DNA of 64,000 nucleotides from Pseudomonas sp. R76 (GTDB lineage Bacteria; Pseudomonadota; Gammaproteobacteria; Pseudomonadales; Pseudomonadaceae): NCBI RefSeq assembly GCF_009834565.1, contig NZ_CP019428.1, positions 3,782,001 to 3,846,000 of the forward strand, read 5' to 3'. Shown piece by piece: positions 54,804 to 64,000 of this stretch (position 1 is its first letter; each line of letters starts with the position of its first letter). The notes under the pieces were generated by a model. It saw only the letters and a program-made list of their open reading frames with translations, ran no database searches and was not told where the DNA came from. The position numbers and the translations under genes were made by a program.

Positions 54804-55445
54804 ATGGCCTTCCTCGCCCGCACCCACCCTCGCCTCTCATCCGCCGCCGTACTCGGCCTTGCCGTGGGCATCCTGGCGCCGGCCGATACGCTCATCAGCA
54901 AAATCCTCATCGGCTGGAACGCGGGTGTCTGGACCTACCTGCTGCTGATGCTGTGGCTGGCGACCCGCGCTCGCGCCGACGACGTAAAACGCATCGCCGA
55001 AATCGAGGATGAAAACGCCGGCTTGGTGCTGTTCATGGTGTGCATCGCCGCCATTGCGAGCCTGGCAACCATTACCGTGAACCTGGTAGGCAGCAAGGAC
55101 CTGGACAGCACGGCACGCGCGCTGCATTACGGCTTTACCGGCATGACAGTGGTCGGCTCGTGGTTGCTGACCGGGGTGATTTTCAGCGTGCATTACGCGC
55201 GGCTTTTTTACACCTGGGAAGGCGAAGAACCCGCTCTGCGCTTTGCCGAAGGCTTGCGCAACCCCAACTACTGGGACTTCCTGTACTTCTCGTTCACCAT
55301 CGGCGTGGCGGTGCAAACAGCCGATGTGGGCGTGGCGACACGGAGCCTGCGTAAAGTGGTACTGGGCCAATCGTTGATCGGTTTCCTGTTCAATACAGCG
55401 ATATTGGGTTTCTCGATCAATATTGCGGCAGGCTTGTTCAGTTAG
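54804..55445 (+). CDS. DUF1345 membrane protein
   Basis: 213 residues with about five hydrophobic segments. [35 protein letters not shown] and [50 protein letters not shown] are the DUF1345 hallmarks. Inner-membrane protein of unknown function, monocistronic, followed by a strong hairpin. Confidence 0.88.
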   Translation: MAFLARTHPRLSSAAVLGLAVGILAPADTLISKILIGWNAGVWTYLLLMLWLATRARADDVKRIAEIEDENAGLVLFMVCIAAIASLATITVNLVGSKDLDSTARALHYGFTGMTVVGSWLLTGVIFSVHYARLFYTWEGEEPALRFAEGLRNPNYWDFLYFSFTIGVAVQTADVGVATRSLRKVVLGQSLIGFLFNTAILGFSINIAAGLFS

Positions 55446-55481
55446 CGTAAGCGTGCTGATCTGAGGCATACAATCGGTAAC

Positions 55482-55513
55482 CTGTGGCGAGGGCGCTTGC
55501 TCCCTCGCCACAG
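55482..55513. terminator. REP-like bidirectional terminator hairpin
   Basis: CTGTGGCGAGGG (55482-55493) and CCCTCGCCACAG (55502-55513), a perfect 12-bp stem with an 8-base loop, between the convergent DUF1345 and autotransporter genes. The sequence is a REP variant; without T-tracts its termination role is inferred from position. Confidence 0.55.
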
Positions 55514-55555
55514 TAAAGCGCTTGTTCTTAACCGACTGGCATTAGCCCATTTTAC

Positions 55556-57829
55556 TTAGAAGGCGTACTGCAAACCTACAGTGAGACCCATAGGCTGATC
55601 GTAAGCCTTACCTTTCATGTGCGTGACTTCGGCATGCACACTCAGGTTTTTCGTCACTGAGGCAGCCACGCCGCCCGCGACCTCTACACCGCTCCCCGAC
55701 AGGTTGTTTTTGAACGCCTGATCGTTGATATAGACCCTGCTGTCCGGGCTGAAGTCGCGCGTTGCGGCAGTACGCAGGTACGGCTGCAGGATGCCGCCGC
55801 TGTCAAGCTGGATGTTTTGACCGACAGTGACACCCACCTTGCCGGTCGCGGAAGTGGCCCGATCGCTTTTGGCCTTCAAACCGTTGTCCATGGTGTAGTT
55901 GGAGCCGCCAATTTTGGCAACGGCCACCTGAACGAAGGGTTCGACAAACAAGCCGTCATCATTGAGTTTGATGTTCTTGCCGATTTCAGCCGATCCACTC
56001 ACCGCGTCCTGGGTATATTTGCCTTTGGCGCGCTTACCATCGCTCATGTTGACCTGGCTTTGACCATTCAGGCGGTTGACCTTGGCGGTCAGGTCGACAT
56101 ACACGCCGCTCTCTTCATCACGAAAAATGCCATAGACACCGGCATAGTAGCTGTTGACCATACCGCTGCTGCCGCGACTCAGGCCCAGGGTGGAGTTGCT
56201 GTAACCGCCCATCACACCCACTGTCCACAGTTCATCCATGGCCCAGTCCGCACCCAGGGTCAGGCCCGACTGATTCTGTTTGTAACCCACGCCGTTGGTG
56301 TTGGCGGCCACGTCTGTCCGGTTAGTGTAATTGCGAATCCACAGGCCTTGCTCCTTGCCGTCGCCGAAGCGTACTTCACCCATACGGGTGCGCAATACGC
56401 TCGCTTCGCCCAGCAATACCGCCGGTGCAGCGTTGGCGAGTGCCAGCACGGCCTTGGCGCTGGTACTGGTGCCCTTTTTCTCGGTGTCCAGGTACCAGTC
56501 GGTGCCTTCCTGCTTGAGCCCATATTCGAACGCGCCGACATCGACGGTATCGCCCACCAGGCCGAACTTGGCGCCGCCGCTTTCAGTGTGCACCACCTTG
56601 ATCGCCTCACCGGTGGCCAGCTCCGAGCCACTGGCACCAATCAACAATTGGTGATCACCTTCGGCGTTGCCGTTGACGTTCAACAGGTCGGTCTCGCCGG
56701 TGTTGAAGTTGGTGTACATTTTGAACGTGCCGTTGCCGGTCAAGTTGTTGGTATTGAGTTGCAGATACTGCAGCGGGGCACCAAACACCACGTTACCGCC
56801 GCCCATTTTCAGCGTATTGACCTGGCTGTCACCCACCATCACCCACTGGGCGTTGCTGTTGACGTCAAGTTGCTCGACGTTGCGTAACTGGCCGGTCAGC
56901 GAGGCATTGTTGTTAAGTTGCACCGTGCCCAGGCCGCCAGTGCCAATTACCACATCACCGATCAACTGGCTGTTGTCGACATTCAGGTTGGCGGTGGCGT
57001 TGTTGGCAACGTCGAGCAGCACACCATTACCGCCAATCAGGTTCGAGCCGTTAAGCACGTGAATATTGGACTTGGTGTTATTGCCTGGGCCCGGGGCCAC
57101 CCGAATGGCAGCACCGGTTTTTCCCTGGACCACGGAATTATCCAGGACCAAGGTATTGGTCCGCGACACACTCCCAAGCGATGTCATATGGACGCCGTTT
57201 ACCCCGCCCAAAATAAGACTTTTATTCTGGGCGTTAGCGTCGGCATTAAACATCACTAAACCGATGCCGGCGGCGGTGGTGCCCTCGACATGGGCATTGT
57301 CCAGATTCGCCACGCCATAGACGCCGGCCGAAATACCGCGCTGGGAACCGAAAACCCTGCTGTCTCTGACCGTAACGGTTGAACCATCCGTGCCGCCGAG
57401 CGCAGCGTTTATCGCTACACCCCAACCATTAACATTGGTCACCGTACTGTTGTTGGCGATTGTCACGGTGCTGTTGTTACTCGCTAAAATGGCTGCCGTG
57501 TTGCCAATACGCGAGTTGACTCGTGAGTTATTGACGAGGATTCTTGACCCGTCCGTCGCCGTGATATCTCCCGTCCTGCTGCCGGGCTGCAACGTCAAGC
57601 CTGCACGCGTCATCAAAATCTGCCGGGTTTGCGCGCCGTGGACTATCAGGCTCGAACCGGGATACAGCACATAATTATCAAGCCGCACAGTCGGTGCTAT
57701 CGACGTATTAGGACGCACCACTGGCGTCTCGGCGTGAACATTGGGTGAGGCCAGAAACACTAACGTGACTGCCGGGGCCGCCAACGCAAGGCTCAGAGGC
57801 GTTTTTTTGAAGTTAAATACTGCCGACAT
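55556..57829 (-). CDS. Autotransporter with beta-helix passenger and beta-barrel
   Basis: 757 residues from ATG 57829 (AGAGG upstream); an upstream in-frame extension crosses a leader hairpin and is unlikely. The signal peptide ends near ASPNVHA-E. Residues ~40-430 form a pertactin-like passenger with short N/T/V-rich repeats (NNSTVTIANNSTVTNVNGWG). A linker and a C-terminal ~280-residue barrel follow (GLWIRNYTNRTDVAANTNGVGY, DWAMDELWTVGVMGGYSNSTLG), ending in LTVGLQYAF with the terminal Phe. It is a type Va surface protein; adhesin-like or other passenger function is unknown. Confidence 0.9.
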   Translation of the reverse strand: MSAVFNFKKTPLSLALAAPAVTLVFLASPNVHAETPVVRPNTSIAPTVRLDNYVLYPGSSLIVHGAQTRQILMTRAGLTLQPGSRTGDITATDGSRILVNNSRVNSRIGNTAAILASNNSTVTIANNSTVTNVNGWGVAINAALGGTDGSTVTVRDSRVFGSQRGISAGVYGVANLDNAHVEGTTAAGIGLVMFNADANAQNKSLILGGVNGVHMTSLGSVSRTNTLVLDNSVVQGKTGAAIRVAPGPGNNTKSNIHVLNGSNLIGGNGVLLDVANNATANLNVDNSQLIGDVVIGTGGLGTVQLNNNASLTGQLRNVEQLDVNSNAQWVMVGDSQVNTLKMGGGNVVFGAPLQYLQLNTNNLTGNGTFKMYTNFNTGETDLLNVNGNAEGDHQLLIGASGSELATGEAIKVVHTESGGAKFGLVGDTVDVGAFEYGLKQEGTDWYLDTEKKGTSTSAKAVLALANAAPAVLLGEASVLRTRMGEVRFGDGKEQGLWIRNYTNRTDVAANTNGVGYKQNQSGLTLGADWAMDELWTVGVMGGYSNSTLGLSRGSSGMVNSYYAGVYGIFRDEESGVYVDLTAKVNRLNGQSQVNMSDGKRAKGKYTQDAVSGSAEIGKNIKLNDDGLFVEPFVQVAVAKIGGSNYTMDNGLKAKSDRATSATGKVGVTVGQNIQLDSGGILQPYLRTAATRDFSPDSRVYINDQAFKNNLSGSGVEVAGGVAASVTKNLSVHAEVTHMKGKAYDQPMGLTVGLQYAF

Positions 57830-58019
57830 ACGATGGACCTCTAGTGCCTGTACGAAACGATAGGACGGGCTCTCAAACTCGCGAGAGCAACCCATCAAGC
57901 GCGGCCATAATTAACCAGCGCATCGTTCAGTTCTGTAGGACTTCTCCCAAGAATCTGCCAAACAGCAAACGGATCATGTAAGAGGCGCGCCTTGCGCAGC
58001 GCTGAAAGAACCGAGCCGC

Positions 58020-58061
58020 TACAAAAAGGAATGCCAAAGAGGGTTCGACCCCTCTCTGGCA
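58020..58061 (-). terminator. Terminator of the Ig-like protein gene
   Basis: On the minus strand, TGCCAGAGAGGG / CCCTCTTTGGCA (58061-58050 with 58043-58032, one mismatch), loop GTCGAA, followed by TTCCTTTTTG. The stem and T-tract are typical of an intrinsic terminator, 20 bp after the stop. Confidence 0.75.
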
Positions 58062-58081
58062 ATTTCCCTTGCGTTTTTTAT

Positions 58082-60247
58082 TTAGGGCGTTGTAGGCGCT
58101 GGAGGCATAGCCAGGCCCTCACAATAGTTGACGCGAGACGTCGCTCCCTTGTAACCCCTTACGCGATAAGTGGCGGGACGAGAAGGCACCGTCTGCCCTT
58201 GATACACGGTCGAAGCAGTGACCGTTGCCGACCCGGTGGCAGTGCTCCCGCGATTCGGCGTGAGCGGGTTAAACAGCGCCACCGAGGACTCTTCAAATGT
58301 CACGTCCCACCCATTGCGAGCAGCAACAGTATCAGGCACTACGAAATCCTTAGTTACATCGACTACAGAGACGCCATTTGCAAACCCTTGGTATCTGACG
58401 GAAACCGTATTACCTGTGACCAAATAATCCGAACCGGAAATATGGACGCGGAGTCTGCCGGTATTGGGTGGGATCAAGCTATCGCAGGTCAGCGTAGCTG
58501 GAGTACCACTGTAACCGAGCACCACTGGCGGATCCATTTGCATGATCACAGAGTCTACCTTGACGGTTGTAGGCCCTGAGTCTTGCGGGTTGGCGCTGGC
58601 CGCGGAGGTAATGGTGTAATACGCGATCTGGCTAGGACCGCCCGCAGCTTTGATATCATTAAAGGGAATACGAATCGGGTCATACCCTAATGTAGAAATA
58701 GTCGTAACAGTCAGTGAGTAGTGCTTGCCAGCAAAATGCAATGTGATCCTGTAAGGCAGTGAGTCGGCGGGCGATACGGGGCCGGTCCAGTATGGAATTC
58801 GAGCGATCGCATCCCGGCCGGCGTCTCGTTCCTCCAAATGGTTGTCCGTGATCGGGGCAGTATCGCTGGCAGGACGCACGGGGCGCACTATCGCCAGCGG
58901 CAAGTTGGTATTGAGTGGCCCAGGCCCGGTTGGGTTGGGCCCCGGAACAGACAAGTCCAGATCGAATGGCGTCTCCAACGCCGCCGCCGGGTAGGTGTTT
59001 GTTCCACGACGCAGGACGTAAGACGCTACAATCCGCACTCGGTTTTTGCCGACTGCTCTGCCCCCGTACAGCGTGTCCATGGCATCCGAGTCAAACGTGA
59101 TGAATCGACCCGTACCAACTGGCGTTGATCGCGAGAGGGTGATTGGCGGTGTGAATGAAGTCGAGATCAGTTGAAGATCAATGATATCTGTCGCAAGCGC
59201 GTTGGGGATGTTAAGAATCTCCATTGTCGTACCGCGTTGCGCCACCACATCAGCTCTGTCAATCAAGCCATCGCCGGGCACGGCTAGAGCAACCAGAGGC
59301 GCCTTGAATTCGGTTGGCACCGGAGACTGTGCCAAGCTGTTCAGGTTCAAGCTGAGCGACCGCTCGGATGGATTGAGGCCAGCGTCATACAGTTTATAGG
59401 TAAGCGTATAAACGCCCCCACTCTCGGCCAGGACAACATCCCACGGCAGCCAAATGCCCGGACCTCGGGATGCGTCGAACTCGTGTTGTGTTTGCGTGCC
59501 GATCGCGTAGGGTTCGTCCGAAGAGCCGAAAAACCCTTCCCATTTATCGCCCGGAGCGTACCCTTGGGCCTCAGTGTAAGGAATCGGGAAGAACACCATG
59601 TTGTTATCCTGGGTTCTAAAAAAGGCTTCATCCAGCGTCGCCCCCGCCGGCAATTCAAGCGGCAGCCGTGGTCGAGGAGGGTTGATGCGAGGCTGGTCGT
59701 AGGGCGACGTCTCGTCGACGATCAATAGTTGCGGAACCGACTTGTTAGAACTACTTGCATTGGGCTCCCGCACCTTGTACCTGAGCAAATACAGCCCAGG
59801 GGGGCGAAAGCCTTGCGGTATATCCACCTGAATAGGGTCGGTCAGGCTCGTAACTTCACGTCGATACGTCCAACCATTGGAATCGAAATAGTGATTCTCA
59901 GCGGCTTCTATCTTTTGCTCTGCCGTGAGCTCCGGAGGGGGCGGCACTGTCGGATCGTCCTCCTTCTCCTTCTCATCTGGATCTTTAGCGGGCTCTGGTG
60001 GTGGGGGCAGCGTGTCCAAGTTAACAAACGGGACGATTTGGACTTCAATTATCTGACCCACGTCGGCGTTAACCCACAGCTCGACATTAAGTAGGGTGCT
60101 CTGACTTCTTGAGGCAGTACGCGTCAACAACCCGCGGTACCCTGGAACTTCACCTGCCAACGTACCGGGGTTATAAGCCTCGGGGATGTAGAAGCCGGGA
60201 TCTCGTTCCACGAAACTATCAATAATTGCTCTATTTGTACGATCCAT
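58082..60247 (-). CDS. Large Ig-like-module protein, function unknown
   Basis: 721 residues from ATG 60247 (CCGGAG upstream). No signal peptide or membrane segment. A Pro/Glu-rich linker lies near residues 90-115 (PPPPEPAKDPDEKEKEDD). The rest consists of beta-rich modules; a recurring pattern is [NDH]xLxxRDAxRD...IPYWTG...V.L.YSG and a final module RVHISGSDYLVTGNTVSVRYQGF...GSATVTAS...YRVRGYKG...NYCEGL. The same modules occur in the next gene upstream, so the two are paralogues. A surface, adhesin-like or toxin-associated role is possible; none is shown. Confidence 0.75.
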   Translation of the reverse strand: MDRTNRAIIDSFVERDPGFYIPEAYNPGTLAGEVPGYRGLLTRTASRSQSTLLNVELWVNADVGQIIEVQIVPFVNLDTLPPPPEPAKDPDEKEKEDDPTVPPPPELTAEQKIEAAENHYFDSNGWTYRREVTSLTDPIQVDIPQGFRPPGLYLLRYKVREPNASSSNKSVPQLLIVDETSPYDQPRINPPRPRLPLELPAGATLDEAFFRTQDNNMVFFPIPYTEAQGYAPGDKWEGFFGSSDEPYAIGTQTQHEFDASRGPGIWLPWDVVLAESGGVYTLTYKLYDAGLNPSERSLSLNLNSLAQSPVPTEFKAPLVALAVPGDGLIDRADVVAQRGTTMEILNIPNALATDIIDLQLISTSFTPPITLSRSTPVGTGRFITFDSDAMDTLYGGRAVGKNRVRIVASYVLRRGTNTYPAAALETPFDLDLSVPGPNPTGPGPLNTNLPLAIVRPVRPASDTAPITDNHLEERDAGRDAIARIPYWTGPVSPADSLPYRITLHFAGKHYSLTVTTISTLGYDPIRIPFNDIKAAGGPSQIAYYTITSAASANPQDSGPTTVKVDSVIMQMDPPVVLGYSGTPATLTCDSLIPPNTGRLRVHISGSDYLVTGNTVSVRYQGFANGVSVVDVTKDFVVPDTVAARNGWDVTFEESSVALFNPLTPNRGSTATGSATVTASTVYQGQTVPSRPATYRVRGYKGATSRVNYCEGLAMPPAPTTP

Positions 60248-60398
60248 TGTCTTGCTCCGGATAGTTAAACCACTCACACCAACAGCACTCTTCGCCAGTT
60301 GAATAAACGTTGTTTATCCACCGCGAACCCTTTTGAAAAACCAAACAACACTGACGACACACGCACTTAATCAATAGCTGATTTCAATCACAGCACAT

Positions 60399-62324
60399 TC
60401 AACCGGCCACAATTCCCTTGTCAGAGCAGTACTTACCGCCTGGGTACGTCAAGTCAATACGTACTTTCCCGGGAAGTGATTCAGCTACTTTTTCGCCGTG
60501 ACACCATACTTCATAAATCAACGTAGCGGAGCCGCGTTTGCGCAGCGGAAAAATCGCTGCGTCGAACTCATCCACAATGATCTTCATCAGCCCGGCTGCC
60601 GTATGAGTTGCTTCCCAAAACAGTGACTAACTGAACACGACATTCGTATTGACGGTGGCCCAGTTATTTTCATTGAACCCTACGAAATTAACCGTTATCA
60701 AATCGCCAATACGTATATTGGGATTGGCCGCTATCTTCCAAACAATACCCTTCACCGGTGAGGGTTCCGAATAGCAGTTCAAGTAATCGTTGACCAGTTT
60801 GTCGTGACCGAGTTTAGGTGCCGGCAGCGGAATAACTTTGACATTCACATTAGTTACGGGCGAGCGCTGCTCGTTAACGCCATTACTGGTGGTGTAATGC
60901 ACAGCATAAGTAGCGGTATTAGCACCACTGAACACCGACCACGGCACGTTGGGAAAATACACCCAATTACCCGCTGTATCTGCGGTGCGCACTGTATAGG
61001 TCGCCACCGGGCCCACACCGTTCAAGAACAAGCTCAACACGTGCCCCACCTGCGGCGCATCAAACAAACGCACGCGGGTTTGAACCGGCTGGCCTCGGTC
61101 GGCATCAACCAGCATATTGGTGCCGGTGAGCCCCACAATTTCCACCCGTGCCAGGGTGGGGTTCAGCAGTGCTGGCGCATTGGGGTGATCCTGGCCGGCA
61201 ATCGTCAGGTCGACATTGACCGATACCGATACAGAAGGCGCCGGCGTCGGATTAAGCCCATAAATTTCGTAAAGAACCGGTACGCTCTGCTTCGCCAGAA
61301 CGGCGGCCGGGCCCCTGAGAACGGTCCAGGGAATTTCAACATCGAAAGGGAGCTGGGACACGACCAGGCGGGTAGTCGGGCGATCATCCCAATACACCAC
61401 CACTTCATGCTTGGCAGCGGCTGACCAGCCAGTGTAGCCATCTATACGCACAAACACCCCGCCGCCTTCATCCCGGCGTGCGTCATCACGCTTGATCAAC
61501 TGATCGTTATAGACCGGAGGGCGAATGCTCGGGGCCGGCAGGCCTAGCGCCATCACAAAAGGCAGGCCAGCACTCATTGCGCTGTAATTGCCGGTTTCAT
61601 CGAAAACCCGGTAGTACAGCCACGCAGGGCCATTGTTCAGCTTGCGAAACGCAGCGGGGTCCAAGGTCGCCGTCCATCGGTCGGTACTGAAGTCCACCGG
61701 CGAGCCCCCATCCGGCGTTTTCTCCACTGGGTTTGGCGAATTGAACAGATAGAACTTAATGTAATCACCCAATGCATCAATGTCGTAGGGCGAGATGAAA
61801 AACCGCACGGGCTGATGGGCAACCAAATATTGCTCGGTGATCGCCGGCCCAGGCGACGCAACAAATTCGGCAACGTCCGACGGCAGGTTCAGTGATGGCG
61901 CTTCCAGGTCAATGGTGATGTAAACGCTTTCGCTGGTACTGAGCCCGCCGTTTATCTGAAAGGTGTAATAAACGCGCGCGACTCGCGTAGCGCTTCGCAA
62001 GTCGGATAATGTAATTTCGCGTTCGTAATATTGGGGAATAGCCGGTGGGGGTACCTTGACCTCAAAGGAGTCGAGCAACTTTATTACATCGTTGCTTTCC
62101 CACCACAGCCGGCACGTGTGCACGAGGTCTTCCGGTGCTGACGGCTCTGGAAGCCAAGAGGGGATCCTGACTTTCAACGCATTGCGCAGCAGCTCACGCG
62201 ACACAATACCCCTCTCGTCGGTGGTATCGACGCCCGGGATCGTGACGGGGTCAACCCCCTCGGTCCAGGAGAAAGCGGTGCTTAAAAGGCTGGAACGAGC
62301 AGTAATTTTTTTGGGAGTGGTCAT
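60399..62324 (-). pseudogene. Second Ig-like-module protein, interrupted by in-frame TAG
   Basis: ATG 62324 opens 565 codons up to TAG at 60627-60629. The same frame then stays open (SLFWEATHTAAGLMKIIVDEF...) to 60399, adding about 75 codons. The extra part completes the C-terminal module of the paralogue at 58082: ITVNFVGFNENNW ahead of the stop aligns with VSVRYQGFANGV, and RGSATLIYEV...DLTYPGGKYC after it aligns with TGSATVTAS...VNYC. A CAG to TAG change is the simplest explanation. Full length would be about 641 residues. No signal peptide; function unknown. Confidence 0.75.
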
Positions 62325-62530
62325 GTTCCAGCCTCAAGATGAATTTCAACACGGCGAATCAGGAAGGCATGCCTTTACCTGTCAGCGATGGAAAAATTAA
62401 ACGCCTAAAGCGCGTGGCCGGATACTGTCAGAACTAACAGGTAGGCCTATCCGTTCGTCGATTTTCTTGAGTTGGGTGCCGTTACACATTTCTAAATATT
62501 CCTTGACGAAACGGTTCGACTGGCATTCCA

Positions 62531-62544
62531 TGAAACCGGTTTCA
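62531..62544. promoter_or_regulatory. PtxS operator before ptxS
   Basis: TGAAACCGGTTTCA, a perfect 14-bp palindrome identical to the described PtxS site, 53 bp before the ptxS start. A degenerate half (TGAAACCGCT) follows at 62561. It implies autoregulation. Confidence 0.88.
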
Positions 62545-62597
62545 GCGTTATCAGCCCTCGATGAAACCGCTAAATCCAATAAGAAAGGCCCGCTACC

Positions 62598-63656
62598 GTG
62601 ACCCCATTTTCCGCCGCACAGCGCAGCCGCGTGACCATGCTCGACGTCGCCGAACGTGCCGGTGTGTCCAAAGCCAGCGTGTCGCGCTTTATCGGTGATG
62701 ACCGCGCCCTGCTCTCCGACGCCATTGCGCTGCGCATCGAGCAGGCCATCAGCGAACTCGGCTACCGCCCCAACCAGATGGCTCGCGGCTTGAAACGCGG
62801 CCGCACACGCTTGATCGGCATGCTGGTGGCCGATATCCGCAACCCCTATTCCATCGCCGTAATGCACGGCGTCGAAACCGCCTGTCGCCAACACGGCTAC
62901 AGCCTGGTGGTGTGCAACACCAACCGCGACGACGCGCAGGAACGCCAGCATTTGGCGGCGCTGCGCTCGTACAACATCGAAGGGCTGATCGTCAACACCC
63001 TCGGCCATCACCTTGACCAGTTGCTCGAGCTGCAGCAGGAAATGCCGCTGGTGCTGGTCGACCGTAAAGTCGAACCGCTGCACAGCGACCTGGTCGGGCT
63101 GGACAACCCCGCAGCCGTGCGCATCGCCATCGAGCATCTGCAGCAACAGGGTTATCGCGATGTGCTGCTGGTGAGCGAAGCGGCCGATGGCACCAGCTCA
63201 CGCCTGGAGCGCCAGGCCAGTTTCACCGCCGAAATCGCCGCCCGCCCCGGCTTGACCGGCGCGGTGCTGGAACTGGATGACGCGCTGGAAAAACACCTGC
63301 AGACCTTTCTGGCCAACCCCGGCCCCAAGGCCGTGTTCTGCGCCAACGGCCTTGCCGCGCTGGCCTGTACCCGCGCACTCAAGGCCCTGGGCTGCAAGCT
63401 GTTTGAGGATGTCGGCCTGATCGCCCTGGATGACCTCGACTGGTATCCGTTGGTGGGCAGTGGCATTACCGCCCTCGCTCAACCCACCGAAGCGATTGGC
63501 GCCAGCGCCTTCGACTGCCTGCTCAAACGCCTGCGCGGCGATGACGCCCCGACCCGCACCCTGGATTTCCTACCCGAACTGATCATCCGCGGCTCCACCC
63601 AATCCCTTGTGGGAGCTGGCTTGCCTGCGATGACGGTGCACCAGACGAAGCAATAG
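62598..63656 (+). CDS. ptxS: LacI-family repressor PtxS
   Basis: 352 residues from GTG 62598 (AAAGG upstream). HTH: TMLDVAERAGVSKASVSRFIG, hinge YRPNQMARGLKRGRTRLIGML, then the periplasmic-binding-like effector domain (VADIRNPYSIAVMHGVE, GLIALDDLDWYPLVGSGITAL). PtxS represses 2-ketogluconate (kgu) genes and itself and responds to 2-ketogluconate. Both perfect operators flank it. The last ~16 residues (from LVGAGLPAM) are encoded by the left arm of a REPIN, so the C-terminus is repeat-derived. Confidence 0.92.
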   Translation: MTPFSAAQRSRVTMLDVAERAGVSKASVSRFIGDDRALLSDAIALRIEQAISELGYRPNQMARGLKRGRTRLIGMLVADIRNPYSIAVMHGVETACRQHGYSLVVCNTNRDDAQERQHLAALRSYNIEGLIVNTLGHHLDQLLELQQEMPLVLVDRKVEPLHSDLVGLDNPAAVRIAIEHLQQQGYRDVLLVSEAADGTSSRLERQASFTAEIAARPGLTGAVLELDDALEKHLQTFLANPGPKAVFCANGLAALACTRALKALGCKLFEDVGLIALDDLDWYPLVGSGITALAQPTEAIGASAFDCLLKRLRGDDAPTRTLDFLPELIIRGSTQSLVGAGLPAMTVHQTKQ

Positions 63657-63696
63657 TCGCCTGACACACCGCCATCGCAGGCAAGCCAGCTCCCAC
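63609..63696. repeat. REPIN overlapping the 3' end of ptxS
   Basis: GTGGGAGCTGGCTTGCCTGC at 63609 lies inside the ptxS frame, and the inverse ends at 63696, only 20 bp before the kguE operator. The ptxS stop is in the REPIN centre. Confidence 0.88.
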
Positions 63697-63716
63697 ATTA
63701 GTTTTGCGTATAAAAA

Positions 63717-63730
63717 TGAAACCGGTTTCA
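63717..63730. promoter_or_regulatory. PtxS operator before kguE
   Basis: TGAAACCGGTTTCA again, perfect, 13 bp before the kguE ATG, so it overlaps the expected promoter or leader. ACACAACAATG right at the start codon is a partial Hfq/Crc-type CA motif. Confidence 0.88.
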
Positions 63731-63743
63731 GAGGTACACAACA

Positions 63744-64000
63744 ATGCATAAATACCCCGTTTCCATCAGCCTTTCCAGCTACGGCGCCGACCTGGTTCGC
63801 GAGCGTGGCCAATTGAGTTTTGTCGAGTTGCTCAGCGCAGCCGGCGCCCAGCGCATCGAATGGCGTGAAGAGCTGCTGACCCGCGAACACTCGGCCACAT
63901 TGGCCCAGGCCGCCGCCGAGCATGGCCTGGAATCGGTGTTCTCTTCACCGCTGGAACTCTGGGTCGCCGGGCGCGCCCAGCCGAATGCCGACCTCGCCGC
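63744..64000 (+). CDS. kguE: KguE, sugar-phosphate isomerase/epimerase-like, 5' part (continues beyond window)
   Basis: 85 codons visible from ATG 63744. [22 protein letters not shown]...[20 protein letters not shown] is a TIM-barrel epimerase/isomerase start, as in KguE, first gene of the 2-ketogluconate operon (kguE-K-T-D) downstream of ptxS. The operator directly before it supports this. The reaction catalysed by KguE is not firmly known. Confidence 0.82.
   Translation, partial: MHKYPVSISLSSYGADLVRERGQLSFVELLSAAGAQRIEWREELLTREHSATLAQAAAEHGLESVFSSPLELWVAGRAQPNADLA

Noticed and set aside
58030..58062. A tRNA-like T-arm (GGTTCGACCC) with an acceptor-like stem
   Set aside because: No anticodon or D arm can be found, and the same bases form an intrinsic terminator with a T-tract for the minus-strand gene.
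1..64000. CRISPR arrays, phage genes, insertion sequences with transposase, replication origins
   Set aside because: No regularly spaced direct repeats, integrase or transposase motifs, or DnaA-box clusters were seen; repeats found are REP/REPIN, MITE-like and the structured family.

Overview
The window is a chromosomal stretch of a fluorescent Pseudomonas, most like the P. fluorescens group. The evidence is the muxABC-opmB pump operon, a mannitol operon in the P. fluorescens order (mtlE-F-G-K-D-Y-Z), sfnG, ptxS/kguE, a ccoG tail, and many Pseudomonas REP/REPIN palindromes (GTGGGAGC-GGCTTGC types). There are no rRNA or tRNA genes, CRISPR arrays, IS transposases or phage genes.

Layout. 1-5800: ccoG tail, a MITE-like insertion inside a REPIN, a MocR regulator, a small gene behind a perfect HrpL box, an SDR and an MHYT-GGDEF-EAL protein. 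6100-15100: the muxABC-opmB RND pump operon (minus strand, ATGA overlaps). 15300-18300: tpx, a glycosyltransferase and mtlR. 18300-24800: two large genes behind a second perfect HrpL box, sitting between mtlR and the mtl operon; the second encodes a 1561-residue multidomain toxin/effector candidate. 24950-33400: the mannitol operon. 33500-36700: two small DUF proteins, a short threonine dehydratase with an Ile/Thr attenuation leader, and a ParD-like/methionine aminopeptidase pair. 37300-41000: a CorA-type transporter, a RimK-like ATP-grasp gene split by an in-frame TAG, and a divergent GNAT/C39 protein. 41000-45950: sfnG and an acyl-CoA-dehydrogenase-like flavoenzyme, divergent with facing sigma-54 promoters, then a TSUP exporter and a methyltransferase. 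46000-55450: a DUF3455 protein, an ECF sigma/anti-sigma pair, an RstBA-like two-component system, a divergent HAE1 RND pump and a DUF1345 protein. 55500-62300: an autotransporter and two Ig-like-module proteins, the second split by an in-frame TAG. 62600-64000: ptxS and the start of kguE, each behind a perfect PtxS palindrome.

How the parts work together. Mannitol is imported by MtlEFGK, oxidised to fructose by MtlD and phosphorylated by MtlZ; MtlY would handle xylulose from arabitol. MtlR is the activator, now about 6.7 kb from its target promoter. PtxS controls 2-ketogluconate use. The sfn genes fit sulfur scavenging from dimethylsulfone under a sigma-54 activator. Two HrpL boxes imply a type III secretion system elsewhere in the genome.

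Most interesting: (i) the HrpL-boxed genes and the 1561-residue protein, with a caspase-like His/Cys pair followed by a C-terminal Cys-His domain resembling CheD/CNF-type deamidases; (ii) a ~300-bp dispersed repeat whose stems change sequence between copies while keeping base pairing; (iii) the ilvA attenuator; (iv) two genes interrupted by single in-frame TAG codons. All assignments come from reading the sequence without database searches.
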